From positions 3,107,899-3,171,898 of the forward strand of contig JACAXG010000025.1 of assembly GCA_018881555.1 (NCBI GenBank): 64,000 nt of DNA. The letters run 5' to 3'. The notes beneath the pieces are model-generated. The model did not search any database. It had not been told where the DNA came from and worked only from the letters and a program-made list of their open reading frames with translations. Origin of the DNA: Amblyornis subalaris. Its lineage: Eukaryota > Chordata > Aves > Passeriformes > Ptilonorhynchidae. A program made the position numbers and the translations under genes. Shown here in pieces: positions 32,224-43,700 of this stretch; positions within the stretch are counted from its first letter, which is position 1, and each line of letters begins with the position of its first letter.

Positions 32224-32356
32224 CACACACACACACAAACACATCCCTCCTTCCTGCACAAAGAACTGCATATATTCTTGCCAAAGATATCCTTAAAAAC
32301 GCACTTTCCCCCACATATATATAGATATATATATATTATTTTTTTTGTGTGTGTGT
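32224..32356 (+). repeat. CA, AT and GT simple-repeat cluster in the 3' UTR
   Basis: (CA)6 lies at 32224-32236, an A/T palindromic run at 32314-32338 and (GT)5 at 32346-32356. The CA and GT runs are complementary on the same RNA strand. Confidence 0.9.
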
Positions 32357-33495
32357 AAATTTATTGTACGTGCCCTTGTTGTGTCAGTTTGTTCTTCGGA
32401 GAAGCCCGTCCTGCCTTTGCTGTCGATATTGCTGTCTTTTGGGAAATGCTCCTTGGGAGGTAATTTGCTGGCTGTCCTGCTCAGTGGCACCTGCAATGCA
32501 CAAAATGTGGGGTTCCCATTCAATGGGGCTGCCTCTTGCTCTGCCCCCTGGGAGCTATTTTGGGAGATGATCCATATCATCAACTGCCGATGGGATGTAC
32601 CCATTGCGTGGTCTTCGCCAGCCCCTCATCGCTGGTGGAGACAGAGGGGCTCATGGTTTTGAGCAGAGTTTGGGGTTGGTCTGAACACATTTGCTGGCTG
32701 CCTCCTGGTCGAATTACACATGGAAAACAAACCAGGTAGGGAGAAAAACCCAACCCAGCCTCCGGGCATTGATTTTCCAGCGAATTCAACCGCCTGAACC
32801 AAAGCGCAAAGTAAATCCCCACCCAGCAGGTCGGGCAGGTAAAGAAACCAGTTGCCCCAAAAACCCCAGACAACAGCATCAACAAAAGGCAACCCTTCCC
32901 GTTGGAGCAGGCAGGATGATCAGACAGCAAAGGAGCCCGCAGGGGCTTGTTTCATTTCGTTCGTTTGTTTTGCAAATTGCGAGGTTGGTTTGGGGTTACT
33001 AATTTTTTTTCTTTTCCTTAAAAAGGAAAAAAAAAAGAAAGAAAAAAGGAAGCAATACGACGTTTCTGTTGGCGGATCCTGTGCCGCCGTGTTATGCGTG
33101 GGTTTTTTTTTGTTGTTGTTGTCTTTGTTACTTTGGGAATGTTACAGATTTATTTGCTAATCAGTGTTAACAAACAGTTTCAAACTTTTAGACTCGCCCA
33201 TTTCTGTGTATTTATATAGATGGAAAAAAATACATTATATTTTGTATCTTTATGCCCATAATGTTGTCGTGCGTGTAAGGATGACTTCGGTCGCACCATG
33301 TCCGTGTGTGAATGTCACTCCGCTGTTGTCTTCCCATTGTACAGATGTTGGATTCTTTGCAGTTCATTGTATGGCTTTATAAAGTGGTAAAAATAACAAA
33401 AAAAGAACCAGTTATATAAAATATACTGTTGCTTGGAATGCCAGCTTGGTGTCTGGATTGCTGGAAATGTATCTTGAAATTTAAGGGAGCATAGG

Positions 33496-33501
33496 AATAA
33501 A
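33496..33501 (+). terminator. TNS1: Poly(A) signal AATAAA of TNS1
   Basis: A canonical AATAAA is followed by a T/G-rich stretch (CTCTGTTCTTTTTG, about 33504-33517) and a CA at about 33518-33520 that fits a cleavage site. It closes an A/T-rich block, and the sequence character changes to GC-rich unique DNA immediately afterwards. Confidence 0.8.
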
Positions 33502-33520
33502 TGCTCTGTTCTTTTTGCAC

Positions 33521-36500
33521 AGGGAAAAAAACCCAAACCCAAACCCAAATGAAAAGCTGGCGGGTGCTGTGTTTTCTCCGGGCTGTCGTTCCCCCTGTTC
33601 CTCGATGGCAGATTGGGGCCCCCGGACAGATGCTGGGCGGTGGGTGTGGGAAGAAGGAGGGGTTGTGCTGCTGCTTGTCAGCCTCCAGCCGCAGCTTGTG
33701 TTCACCAGATGCTGGCTAACCAGACAGCCCCCAAACTTCCGACATGGCTCCAGCTCCAGCTTGGGCTTTTGTTTACCAGCAGGGATCTCTCCGGCTTGCC
33801 CTGCAGGCACGGGGTGCTCTTCAAGTCCTGTTGCTTTTTCCCAGGTTGCCTTCAGGTGCTGTCTGTCCAGCCTTGGGCATCCTTTTTGGGTCCATCTCCC
33901 GCAGGGAAGCAGGATGGGATGATGCTGGTATGGCGTCTTTGCTGAGGTGGTGGCTTGGGCTCTGCTCCCATTAAATCCCACTCCCTATGCCTTTCAGAGC
34001 CATCCTGGTCCCTTGTGCCTGGCAAAACTTCCCCCAAAGTCTCAGGCCAGGCTTTTCCAGCATTTGCGAAGCAATTCCCTGCATCCGTNAGAGCCCTCAG
34101 CCCCTGCCTCTCTGGCTCCACTCCTTCCCCTCCTTGCTGAGTTGGTGGCCAAGACCCAGCCCCGGGGATGGATTGAGTTTAATTATACAAGAAATATCAG
34201 CCAGAGCAGCGGCAGTTTCTCTGGCGCCAGCACTGCTGCGGCTCAGAGGCTCAGAGCTTCTCCCGGGAGCCGGCAGCACTAAAAATACCTCCTGCCTTTC
34301 TCTAAAATAGCTGCAGGGCGAGGGGCGGATTGAGGGGACTGCTCGTGTGGGGACCCCGTGCTGTGGGGCAAGAGAGGTAAAAAAAGAAAGGGGAGGAGAT
34401 GGAATGGTTTCTGGCCCCCCTGAAATAGCTGTGGGGCTCTGGGTGGGCACCCAAGCGACCAAGTGCCCTCCAAGCCAGGCTGCACCACGGGACCTTGAGA
34501 GGTACCTGGCATCTGCCAGCCTTGGCCTCAGTTGTCCCTCATCTACCGGCAAGCAAGACGGGACCTGCAGCCTCCTCACCCTTTCTGACACTGCAGGGAT
34601 GGTATTTTCTTGCCAGCTTCTCTTGGTTTTGTTTCTTCCCTGATTCCTCTTGGAATCAACTCCCCAGGACCCGACACCAGCCACTTGCCCATTCCTGCTG
34701 CTCCTGCCTGGCTGGGATGGCCGCTGCTGAGTATCCCTGGGCAGGAAGGAGAGGCGGTGAGCGCCTGGCGAGGTGGCACAGACAGGCTATTTGTTGTGAG
34801 CCATAAACTGCCTCTCATTCCCCCCTGCCTTTTCTGCAGTTAATTCCCCATTTCCTTTCCAAAATTCCTCCGGAACTTCTGGTTTGTGTTTTTCCTCAAC
34901 ATGTTCTTATCTGCCACCCGTTTCCCTTCGCCAGCTCTGACAGCACGGGCTTTTCAGGGTCTCTCTCTTTTTGCAGCTTGCTGCTGTCCCCAGGCTGGGC
35001 TGGTGGTTCTGGTGTGACCATTGGGAAAGGCATGTCCCATCAGCTCCATGCTGGGAAACCTTGCTCTCATCACATCTCCCCTTGTCTATCGAGTCCCCAC
35101 CTTCAGATTCCCAAATCAGTGTTTTTTTCTCATTTCAACCCCAGCTCTGGAGACCCAGGGCCATCCAGGGAGTGTTTCTTGTGGGGCTGTGAAAGGCAGT
35201 AACATTTCTCTCTCCTCTCTGCCTCCTATTTCAGGAGAAAAGGGTGGGTATGCTGTCAGACAGTCAGGAAACTCTGGGCTGAGAAACCCTGATGGTTTTC
35301 TCTCCCCCTCTCCTCCCCCCCCCAACCCCTCCCATTATTTTTGGTTGACTAAGCTATAAGCAACCCTCAGATCTGGAGCAAAACTAGCGTCACAGTGGTG
35401 GGGATGGGGCAGTTTCATCTCCCTTCACTTCTTTTACTCTTTCCCAGGCTTCTCAGCAGTGGTGAATACTCCTCAGAAGTGTCCCCAGGGGACAGAAAGT
35501 ATGATACAACATGGCTTTTCCTAAGCATCATGTCTGGGCAAAGGCCAGGAACCATACAAATTCCACAGGGTGGGAAGGATGGAGCAGACCTCATGTGGGC
35601 AAAAGCCACCCTGGGGCTGGTGTTACCTGTGCTCATGCTATTCCCAAGGGAACAGCAGTGTCTCCCTGTGGGCTGCAAACCCTGCTGTGGTGTCCAGGAT
35701 GCTGCTGCTGAGTTGCTGCTTCCCTGGGTGGCTCAGCCACTTTGTTTGATGGGGATACTGAGACCGACTGCTGGAAAAGCAAAAGGCCCCCTTGCCCAGG
35801 TGTCGTTCCTGTGGACACACAGACTGGGGCTGAGCAGCACCAGACCAGGATGAGTGCTGCTATCCAAACCAGCAAGGCCTGGAGAAGTCCATCATAAGAA
35901 AAGGTGGTAAGAAAAGACAGCCCAGAAACGGCTCTGGGGGCTCCATCATCATTCCAGGGGGATGTTACTGCTCAGAGAAGGGTGTCAACATGCAGCGTGT
36001 GGTGCAAGAATTACCCACTCTCTGTGGTTGTGGTGGACAGGAAAAGACAACAGAAAGGAATTTGGGTCAAATATGGAATAAAGAGGGACAATGTGACCCT
36101 CAGGAATGGTTGATCTGAAGAGGGAGGAGTCAAAAACCCTGGACGTGTTTGAGGGCAGGGAGGAGAGGGGCTGGGCTAGTCTCTCTTCAGAGCAGAGCGA
36201 TTGGAGAAGGGTAATGGGTAGGACTGGGCTGTCCTTCTGCCTTGTGAGGTTCTGGCTCCATCTACAGGGATGTGTCTCCAAGCGATGGAGGCCTTGGACC
36301 ACTGCATGTCCGAAGCCAGCTGGGCGGGAGGTGATGTCTCCTCGCCTGCAGCCAGCTGCTCCTGTGCCTCCTCTCCTGANCACACCTCAGAGTCGTGCTG
36401 CTGCTGCTCTGCAATGGACACTTGGGTTTGTACGTCCCTGAGAAAAACAGATGTCCTGAGATGGACAGATGCTCAGATGCAGCTGCATTTGTACGTCCCT

Positions 36501-36859
36501 GCGATAAAAGGGCTGGGAGCCAGCCTGGTGGCCNCAGGATGGGGGTGCAGTCAGGGCACCCTGAGCTCGGTGCAGAGCACTCCCAGCACTGCTCATCTCA
36601 GACTCGTGTGCTCTGCACAGCCTCTGCCAGAACCTGCTTGTGTTTTACATGAGTGCAGCCCAAAGACATCCCTGTGCAGGGCTTCAGTGCCAGCAACTCT
36701 TACCACCCCACAGCAGTACTGTGCAGCTTTTGCTCCCACAGGACCATGTAGTCCAAGCAAATCAGGCAGGCAGCCTAATTCAAAAGCTCNGGTGAGGCAA
36801 AGTAGCACTAGCCAGGTCTCTTCTCCCTGGTTAATTGATACTCACCACGTCCAATGACA
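33521..36859. other. Intergenic region just downstream of TNS1
   Basis: No gene is supported. A CCCAAA-type run (AAACCCAAACCCAAACCC, about 33531-33548) starts it. A 14-base word, TTTGTACGTCCCTG, occurs twice at 36427-36440 and 36488-36501. The rest is unique-looking, with short ORFs that have no recognisable domain. Single Ns are at 34089, 36380, 36534 and 36790. Confidence 0.6.
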
Positions 36860-37325
36860 TGCCAAGAGAAGGGCAATGAAGCTGAAGGGTGAAGAGTCTG
36901 GGGCACAAGTCTCATGAGGGGCAGCTGAGGTAGCTGGGCTTGTTTAGCCTGGAGAAAAGGAGGCTNGGGGAGAACCTTATCACTCTCTGCAACTACCTGA
37001 AAGGTGGCTGTAGCCAGGTGGGGGTCTGTCTCCTCCCCAGTGTCAAGCGATAGGACAATAGGAAATGGCCTCAAGTTGTGCCAGGGAAGGTTTAGATTGG
37101 ATATTGGAGAAAATTTCCTCACCAAAAGGGTGATCAGGCTGCCTAGGGCAGTGGTTGAGTCACCATCCAANGAGATATTTAAAAAACACATAGATGTGGC
37201 NCTTGGGGACATGGTATGTGGTGGACTTGGTAGTTCTGGGTTAGTGGTTGGACTCAATGATCTAAGGATTTTAGGATCTTAGGATCATTTAGGATCCAAC
37301 CTAAATGATTCTANGATTTTATGTC
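36860..37325 (+). mobile_element. CR1 LINE 3' fragment, sense orientation
   Basis: A typical avian CR1 3' segment is recognisable in order: AGGGCAATGAAGCTG, GCACAAGTCTCATGAGGGGC, TTGTTTAGCCTGGAGAAAAG, GGTTTAGATTGGATATTGGA, AAATTTCCTCACCAAAAGGG, GGCTGCCTAGGGCAGTGGTT, GAGTCACCATCCAANGAGAT, then GGACTCAATGATCT and CCAACCTAAATGATTCTANG. It is 5'-truncated and diverged, with no open reverse-transcriptase frame. Its 3' terminus carries an extra TTAGGATC array. The left boundary is approximate. Confidence 0.93.
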
Positions 37326-40300
37326 ATTGTCCTTCCTTGGATGCCCCTTATACCGGCACTTCTGGGCAGGCATCAAGTAGTGACAAATAAGAGTCCAGGC
37401 TGTCCCAGCATGCTACAACCAGGCTAAAGAAAGCAATGTGAGTCATGAAGGGATACAAAGCAACTTGTTCACAACCTCTGTGCCCCAGCACAGGGCAAGG
37501 TTTTTTTTTAACATGCTCAGTGGTTCTTCATTTATCACCTCACTCATGCTCTGCCTCATGTCTCCTTCAAACTGCCACACTGATGGCCTCCAGCTGGCTG
37601 TACCCACATGTTCTTGTGGTGGGATAACTCAAGTGGAACTGTCCTCTGCCTCCTCATGCCTTGATGGTCTCAGGGTGAGTCACACCCTCTTGCCTCTTGG
37701 CTGCCACCCCAAATTTGCCCTGTCCCATTGCTTGCACACCCTATTCTTTCACAGAGCTCAGGCAGAAAGAGGCATGAAGTTCATCTCCAGTCAAAACCAA
37801 GCCTTCCTCACACATCACATGACCCACGGCTTGGGGCATCGACATGTCTTAATGACAGCTGGTCACTGCAGAAATTTCCTCGTCAAATGCAGGGAAGAGA
37901 GTGTTTGGTCCCAAAATGGGGGTCATCCTTTTGGACTCCAGACTCCCTCCTCTCCATGTCTGGGCCTGCCAGAGTGAAAGCACAGAGGAATGTGCCTCTG
38001 TCCTGGTGACACGTTGACAGCTGTGTGGCTTTAGCATGGCACATCTTTCTAGTGGTGGTGACAGGGGTCCTGCTCTGAGCTTTTCTGCCTGAGTCAGAGC
38101 AACAAACGTGTGCAGTTTGTGATGGTGCTGGACAGCTGGGACAGTGCTCTGAGAGGGCGGGTGTGAAACTCACACACACAAGTGTGCTCATGTGCATGTG
38201 TATCCACAGTAGGACAGAAACACCCTTCTGATCTCTTTTCTCTCATCCCTCCTAATCCCAAACTCCAGTGCTATCTCCAAAGTACCTCACCTCTTTCTCC
38301 TCAGAAAAAAAAAAAGGAAAAAAAGAAGAAAAGAAAAAGAGAGGAAGTAAGCAAGCAAGCAAGCAAGCAAGAGTGTGGGGGAGGATTGAAATATTTGCAA
38401 GCTCATTGTTTTAAGCCTCCAACAACTGGATAAAACAAGCCACCAGTGAGCAGCTTCTCATGACTGTGCACAGTGCCCTTGCCAGAAGATCCAGGCTCTA
38501 ATGAAAACAGCATGTGGGAGGGGAGATTGTGTTGAATCAAAGCAGAGTGCAGCAGCGACCTCGGCCCTGGCATAGCGCAGCTCTGCTGGGATGCACTGCG
38601 CTCACTCAAGAGGGCTGGGGGGGGAGAGGAGAAAAATGGTTTATTGCTGAGGCACCTCGTTGTCTTGGCTGTCTGTGGGGTGGCTTGTGTGAGAGCACTC
38701 TGTCCTAATAGGACGTGCTTAGCAAATGCCTTTGGCTTTACTGAGATCTCAGTTTTTCCAGTGCTGCTGGGTATCTTTGTTGAATCAATCTCGCCTGTTC
38801 CTCCAGCTGGGAGAGCATGGGGAAAACAGTCACCCACTAGCCTCGGGGTAATCTTGAAAGGCTTCTCCTCTTGTGGGCTCCCTCTCTGGGCTGGGATTTT
38901 GCAAGTGCACTAGGCTGAAAAGGGAAAAAACAAGGAGGAGAGCCTGGGTGGAATGGGAGAAAATGGTTATGGTTATTCTCCCTTTGAGACAACTTGGATT
39001 GATGTCAGGGCATGAGGGGGTCTCTGTGGTCCCTCTAGGGTTTTACTGAGATACTCTGGGGGCTCCTGAAAAGATGCCTCCATGGCTTATGTGCATGGAG
39101 TGATTTCCAAACACCACAGCTTTGCCAGTCTCTGGCTCCTCATTAGTGTTCAGGGTTCTCAGACACCTATGGCCATGAGCACCTCAGTTGAAATGTCCAC
39201 TGGTACTAGAACGTCAAGTTAATTTCCACCAGCTTTGCCTTGTACTCCTTGGGTCCCCATGGATTCCTTGTGCTCACTCAGGGTGGGAGGGAAAAGGAAA
39301 GTCTCTGTGCACAAATGCTGTTTTCAGAGACCTTTTAATGTAAGTTCCCAGCCCTTGTTTCTGGCACTTCAGGGAAGATGCTCCTCTTGCTCCTCAGCTG
39401 GGGAAATGGTGCTCAGGGGCCACTGGGACCCTCCACAGCTGCGAGAAGAGGCTGTTTGTGGAGGCAGCGATCTCCCTGGGAGCACCGGAAAGGTTTGTAG
39501 GACATGCCTAGGATGTCTGGGACATGTGGAGCAGCCAAGCTGACATTTTGGCAGAGTGCCGCTCAGTAAGACGTGAGGAGAAGCAGGAACCTGTGCCAAG
39601 GTCCTATTTTAAAGCAGCCCCCCTTGAAATCTTTGATATGGATAGCACTGGAGATAGGGTTTCACACGTCTTTATAGCTCACACTTCCACGTGAGAGAAA
39701 CCTCAGCCTTGCCCCATCAGGCTGCTCTCTGCCTCAGCTTGCTGAGCTGCAAGCGATGGCTGTCCTTCATTCCCAAGGACCCCCAGCTCCAGCTTCAGCC
39801 CCACTCAGAGGGAGATCTCAAATACCTTCCAGACGGGAGAAAATGCTTGGCTGTGAGGCTTCTCAGAGCTCTGGTGCTCATTTCTGGCTTCCCTCCTCTT
39901 CACAGTGCTGAGAGCTAGGCAGACACCTTCTCTTTAGATGATTCAGAAATTGCTGCACGAGGGAAAGAAAAATGACTGTGCAGAGCATGGGGTGTGAACC
40001 CAGAGACCCTAACAATAGTCCTCCTGGCCTCACAAGCCCCCTCCGAGATCAGCATCCTGCTGTCCCATCTCTGCTCTCTCTCCCAACCTCGTTTTAACCA
40101 AATGTCCTCTCAGAGCCACTAGCCCTCGGGGAACATCTGTGGTGGAGATGTTGAAGGGCTTGGTTATGCAAGTCCGAAGGTGATGCTGGAAATCTGAGCT
40201 CTTGTGGCTGCTTTCCTCTGGTCTCCCAGATGCTCTCCCGCCCTTTCTGGTTTCTCCGGTTCTGTGGGACTTTTTATTATTCAGGGAAGGAACCCAAGCC

Positions 40301-40467
40301 CACAGAAAGTGCTGTGCTCTGAATGTAGGCTTCTTCCCCGCTCCTCCGTGAGTGCACTGTGGGTTCGTACCACTAGAGGTCGGCCGGTCCCCACCGATGG
40401 GATCGCTGGAAGCACGAGGAGGGAGCAGCAGTCCAGCGATGACTGCAAACAGCTTGGCTAACGGAGC
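37326..40467. other. Intergenic, no gene seen
   Basis: This is unique-looking sequence with one purine-rich and (AAGC)n patch at 38305-38371. It has short ORFs only and none has a recognisable domain. Confidence 0.6.
38305..38371 (+). repeat. Purine-rich tract followed by (AAGC)n
   Basis: An A/G-only stretch of about 40 bases leads into about six AAGC units (38349-38371). Confidence 0.95.
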
Positions 40468-40503
40468 TTTGTGTGTGTGCGTGTGCGTGTGTGCGTGTGT
40501 ATG
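40468..40503 (+). repeat. (GT)n / (GCGT)n microsatellite
   Basis: GTGTGTGTGCGTGTGCGTGT and following units occur in intergenic DNA. Confidence 0.93.
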
Positions 40504-40678
40504 TGACAAACGCTTCCTCTCCTATAGGCATTTCTTCCGGCCCGGGGCCAGCTTTCCGGGCTTGGTGCTGCTCCTCTTGTAGATCGGTGTATTTGACAGA
40601 CTAGAAAAAAGTTAGGTCTTTAAGGGCAGGGGAGGGCTGGAATAGTCAGAGTGCCAGCTTTTCCTGGAAAAAAAAAAG

Positions 40679-40680
<2 letters not shown>

Positions 40681-40725
<45 letters not shown>
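40681..40725 (+). repeat. 45-base poly(A) tract
   Basis: An uninterrupted run of 45 A is preceded by a shorter A run (40668-40677) and GGC. CR1 elements do not end in poly(A), so it is either a simple homopolymer or the tail of an unrecognised retrocopy. No AATAAA is seen in the 120 bases upstream. Confidence 0.95.
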
Positions 40726-40726
<1 letters not shown>

Positions 40727-43700
40727 CGGGCAGCTGGTCACACAGAGCTCTGGCAGGCTCAGAGGCAGCCCCAGCCATCAGAAAGGCAAAGACAGTTGCC
40801 TATAGCCTCCCGGAAAAGGGTCTTAGCTCCTGGTTGTCCTCCATTGCTCATCAATCTACAGGAGCTCAGGACCCGGTCATGCCCTCAGGACCTTTCACTG
40901 TGCATGAAACTCTTATAACCACCAGGTCTGGGTCCCACCCCCTGTCAGTGCANTTAGGATTAGGAATTCAGAGCAGGGGAACAGCTAGGGGCTCTAATGA
41001 AGATCCACCTCCTCCCTTACTCAATTCTGTTTGTCTATAGAACATCTGTATGTATTATTTGGAGTNCTTCTTCAGTTCAACAAGACTGTGAACAGCCAGC
41101 AAAAGGTTCATCGTGAATGATAATGAAGGACGGGAGTTTTGGTTCATCAATTACTCCCCCAAACCACCTTTTGTACTGCCCTCTTGTCTGGCTGGCTCAT
41201 GTGACCACAGCTCTTCTTGTTGGTCCTTTACCCAAATAACATGTGAGACATGACCAGCAGAGCTGGATTGCTCTGTTGGAGCCAGAAATTTAAGTACAAT
41301 GAGGTAGAAAACACTAGCAAGAGTGAAAGTGGCTTCTTGGGCCAGCACCTAGCCACCTTACAACCTGGATGGAAATGACATACTGCCATAGGCAGCCTAG
41401 ACCCACACTGCTTTGTTTATGTGAACACTACAATGATCTTGCTCACCAGTTTTTAAAATTCAAGATCTCTCTCCCCTTTATAGAACATTTTATCCCCAAC
41501 TGTCTGCACAGGAGCTTTCCTATNCTGTCTGCCCACAGGTAGACTCAGCTTAAAGAACTCTGGTTTTACTTTTATTTCTTCGTATGTTGCTTATTTGGTT
41601 GCATATCTGGGGTTGTATCCACTACAGTCACAGGTTTCTCAGTTGCCTTGCAGGATGCTACACTCCAACATTGTTGATGAACCGTGGTTCCATGATTTTT
41701 CACCAGATTTTCAAGTCTCAGGGAGTTTTTGGAAGGAGGATATAGTTCCCTCATTTACCTATCTAAGTTTTAGGTCACTGCAGGAGTGAACCACCTGGGA
41801 GGATGTGACTCAGTTTCCCTCAACCAGAATGATTCCCTCCAGATGCTCTCTAAATGGCACTCGGATGTCTCTCCTTTAGGAGAATGGCTTAGCACCTAAC
41901 ACCCAGTTTGATGTGTGGCTCAGACAGGCTGCTCCCTGTCCAGTGCTTCCAGGAACTCAGCGATCCAGTGGCTTCCTCAAGTTGCCGGGCGTTCAGTCCT
42001 GCCAAGCCTTCTCTGAAGAGATGGTGATGACACAGTTCGCAGAAGGGGAGAAGCCAGCCGNACTCCAAGTGTCATCCCTGCTAGCCACAGGGAAGTGGGT
42101 GAAAGAAACTGCAAAGCACTGGAAAATCAGACCTCTGCCCTCATTGTTACTGTCCCAGCAGTAGAGGGAACCTCAGGGGATGGAAGCCAGCCTTGGGNTG
42201 CCGGACTTGGCTCTTAACTTCCACAGGGGCTGAGCCTTAGCTGGTTTGAACTCATTATCTCAGTTCTTCTATTTGTTACCTAAACCAGGCCAATTTTTGT
42301 CATTTTTGGAAACTCATTTCATGTAATCATAACTCCACGGTACAAAGAAAAAATACATTAAATAAATACCAGCATGTTTTGTGACACAAAAACCAGATAC
42401 ACTGTATGGAAAATACAACCTCCTTCCATCTGGAAATGGCTTGGGATTATCTACTTTTTCTTGTAACTCATTTTCTATGTGTCTCTACTTTGAGAGTGAT
42501 TTACTGCAAACATCTCTGTGTTCTCTTTGCTGTATTGATTCATAAGAAATCCTTTCACAATGAAATCATATTTTCCATGCACCAAAAAAAAGTCAGATAG
42601 AAAATGAAGAATATTATTGTAACAGGAAAATGGTTAGGACAAAGAAAGCTTATAATTTTGTAAACAGAGGTTGGGAGGAGGCTTTTGGGATTGAGTTTCT
42701 GGGCAGCGAGTCAGAGGGTTTTTCTTTTCTTATTCTGAAGACTCTACTGGCAACATCTACAACCCAGAAAAAAACCCCCAAAAACATAAACAATTCTGCC
42801 CTCCAACANGGATTTGATAGCTTAATTAGCAGAACTGAGAATTTGATGAAGGATGTCCTGAGGAACCTTGACCATCTTGGAGAAGTGTTATAAACTCAAG
42901 AGGTCTGATCTCACCACTCCCAGTTTGCCAGTGGGGACTTAGATACTATCTTCGACTGCTGAATGTTTAAGTGACCAAAGCCAAAGGATTTTGTGCCGCA
43001 GACACAATGGTGTCACCCATCCTGGGGGGGCAAAGAGGAGGCGAGGAGAGTGCTTTCCAACTAAAATGAAAGTTTTTCAATTAAAATCCATTGGGGAAAA
43101 AAAAGGACAACGATCTCTTTCCCCTCCCATTAGTCACAGTGAGTAACTGGGAGAAGGGAGTGATGGTTGTGGAAAGGAATGACATTTGGCTAAGAAAAAC
43201 AGTTTATGTTATTTACAAACACTTAGCAAAGCAGGTGATTACTGATGTTTTGCTTGTTTAAGNCATTCTCTTTTGGATAACCCAACATTTTTTTGTGGAA
43301 CAATCAGGAAAAATATGCAGGAAATTGTGAAATTTTTTTTCTGCTATTTTTGTCTGTTTCTACAATTGCCAGTGATGACCAATTTGGTTTCTAAACATTG
43401 CCACTCTGCTTATTGGGAAGGCATGTGTGGAATGACTCCTCCTGAGGGAACCATTCTGTGCTGCCTGTGAATCTTCAGCTTCAATGTGTTTTGGCAACAG
43501 GGAATGGGGAGAGAAACTGGCAAGCAACTTCCGGGCAGCTCCACACAGCTCACCTGGAACTGATTTTCAAGAGACCCATCTTCATCTGGTGTAAATCAGC
43601 ACAGCTCCATTTTCTTTGCTTGCTTATTTTCCAAAAGTCTTGTATATGTGAAGGCAAAAGGTTTGCATGTCGTAGGTGGTCTTTCTATCCCAGTGTCCTG

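Larger units (their letters stand above)
29146..33520 (+). other. TNS1: TNS1 3' untranslated region
   Basis: About 4.4 kb lie between the stop and the predicted cleavage site, a length similar to what I recall for mammalian TNS1. It contains A/T-rich blocks (about 30900-31020, 31490-31620, 31790-31960 and 33120-33500) mixed with simple repeats: (TAA)-like at 30140-30167, a GT run at 31181-31215, CA at 32224-32236, AT at 32314-32338 and GT at 32346-32356. An AATAAA at 30349-30354 is a possible proximal signal, though its downstream sequence is A-rich rather than GU-rich. The open frames inside it are short and without recognisable domains. Confidence 0.8.

Noticed and set aside
33531..33548. 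CCCAAA run as interstitial telomere repeat
   Set aside because: The unit is AAACCC, not the vertebrate CCCTAA, and there are only about three copies.
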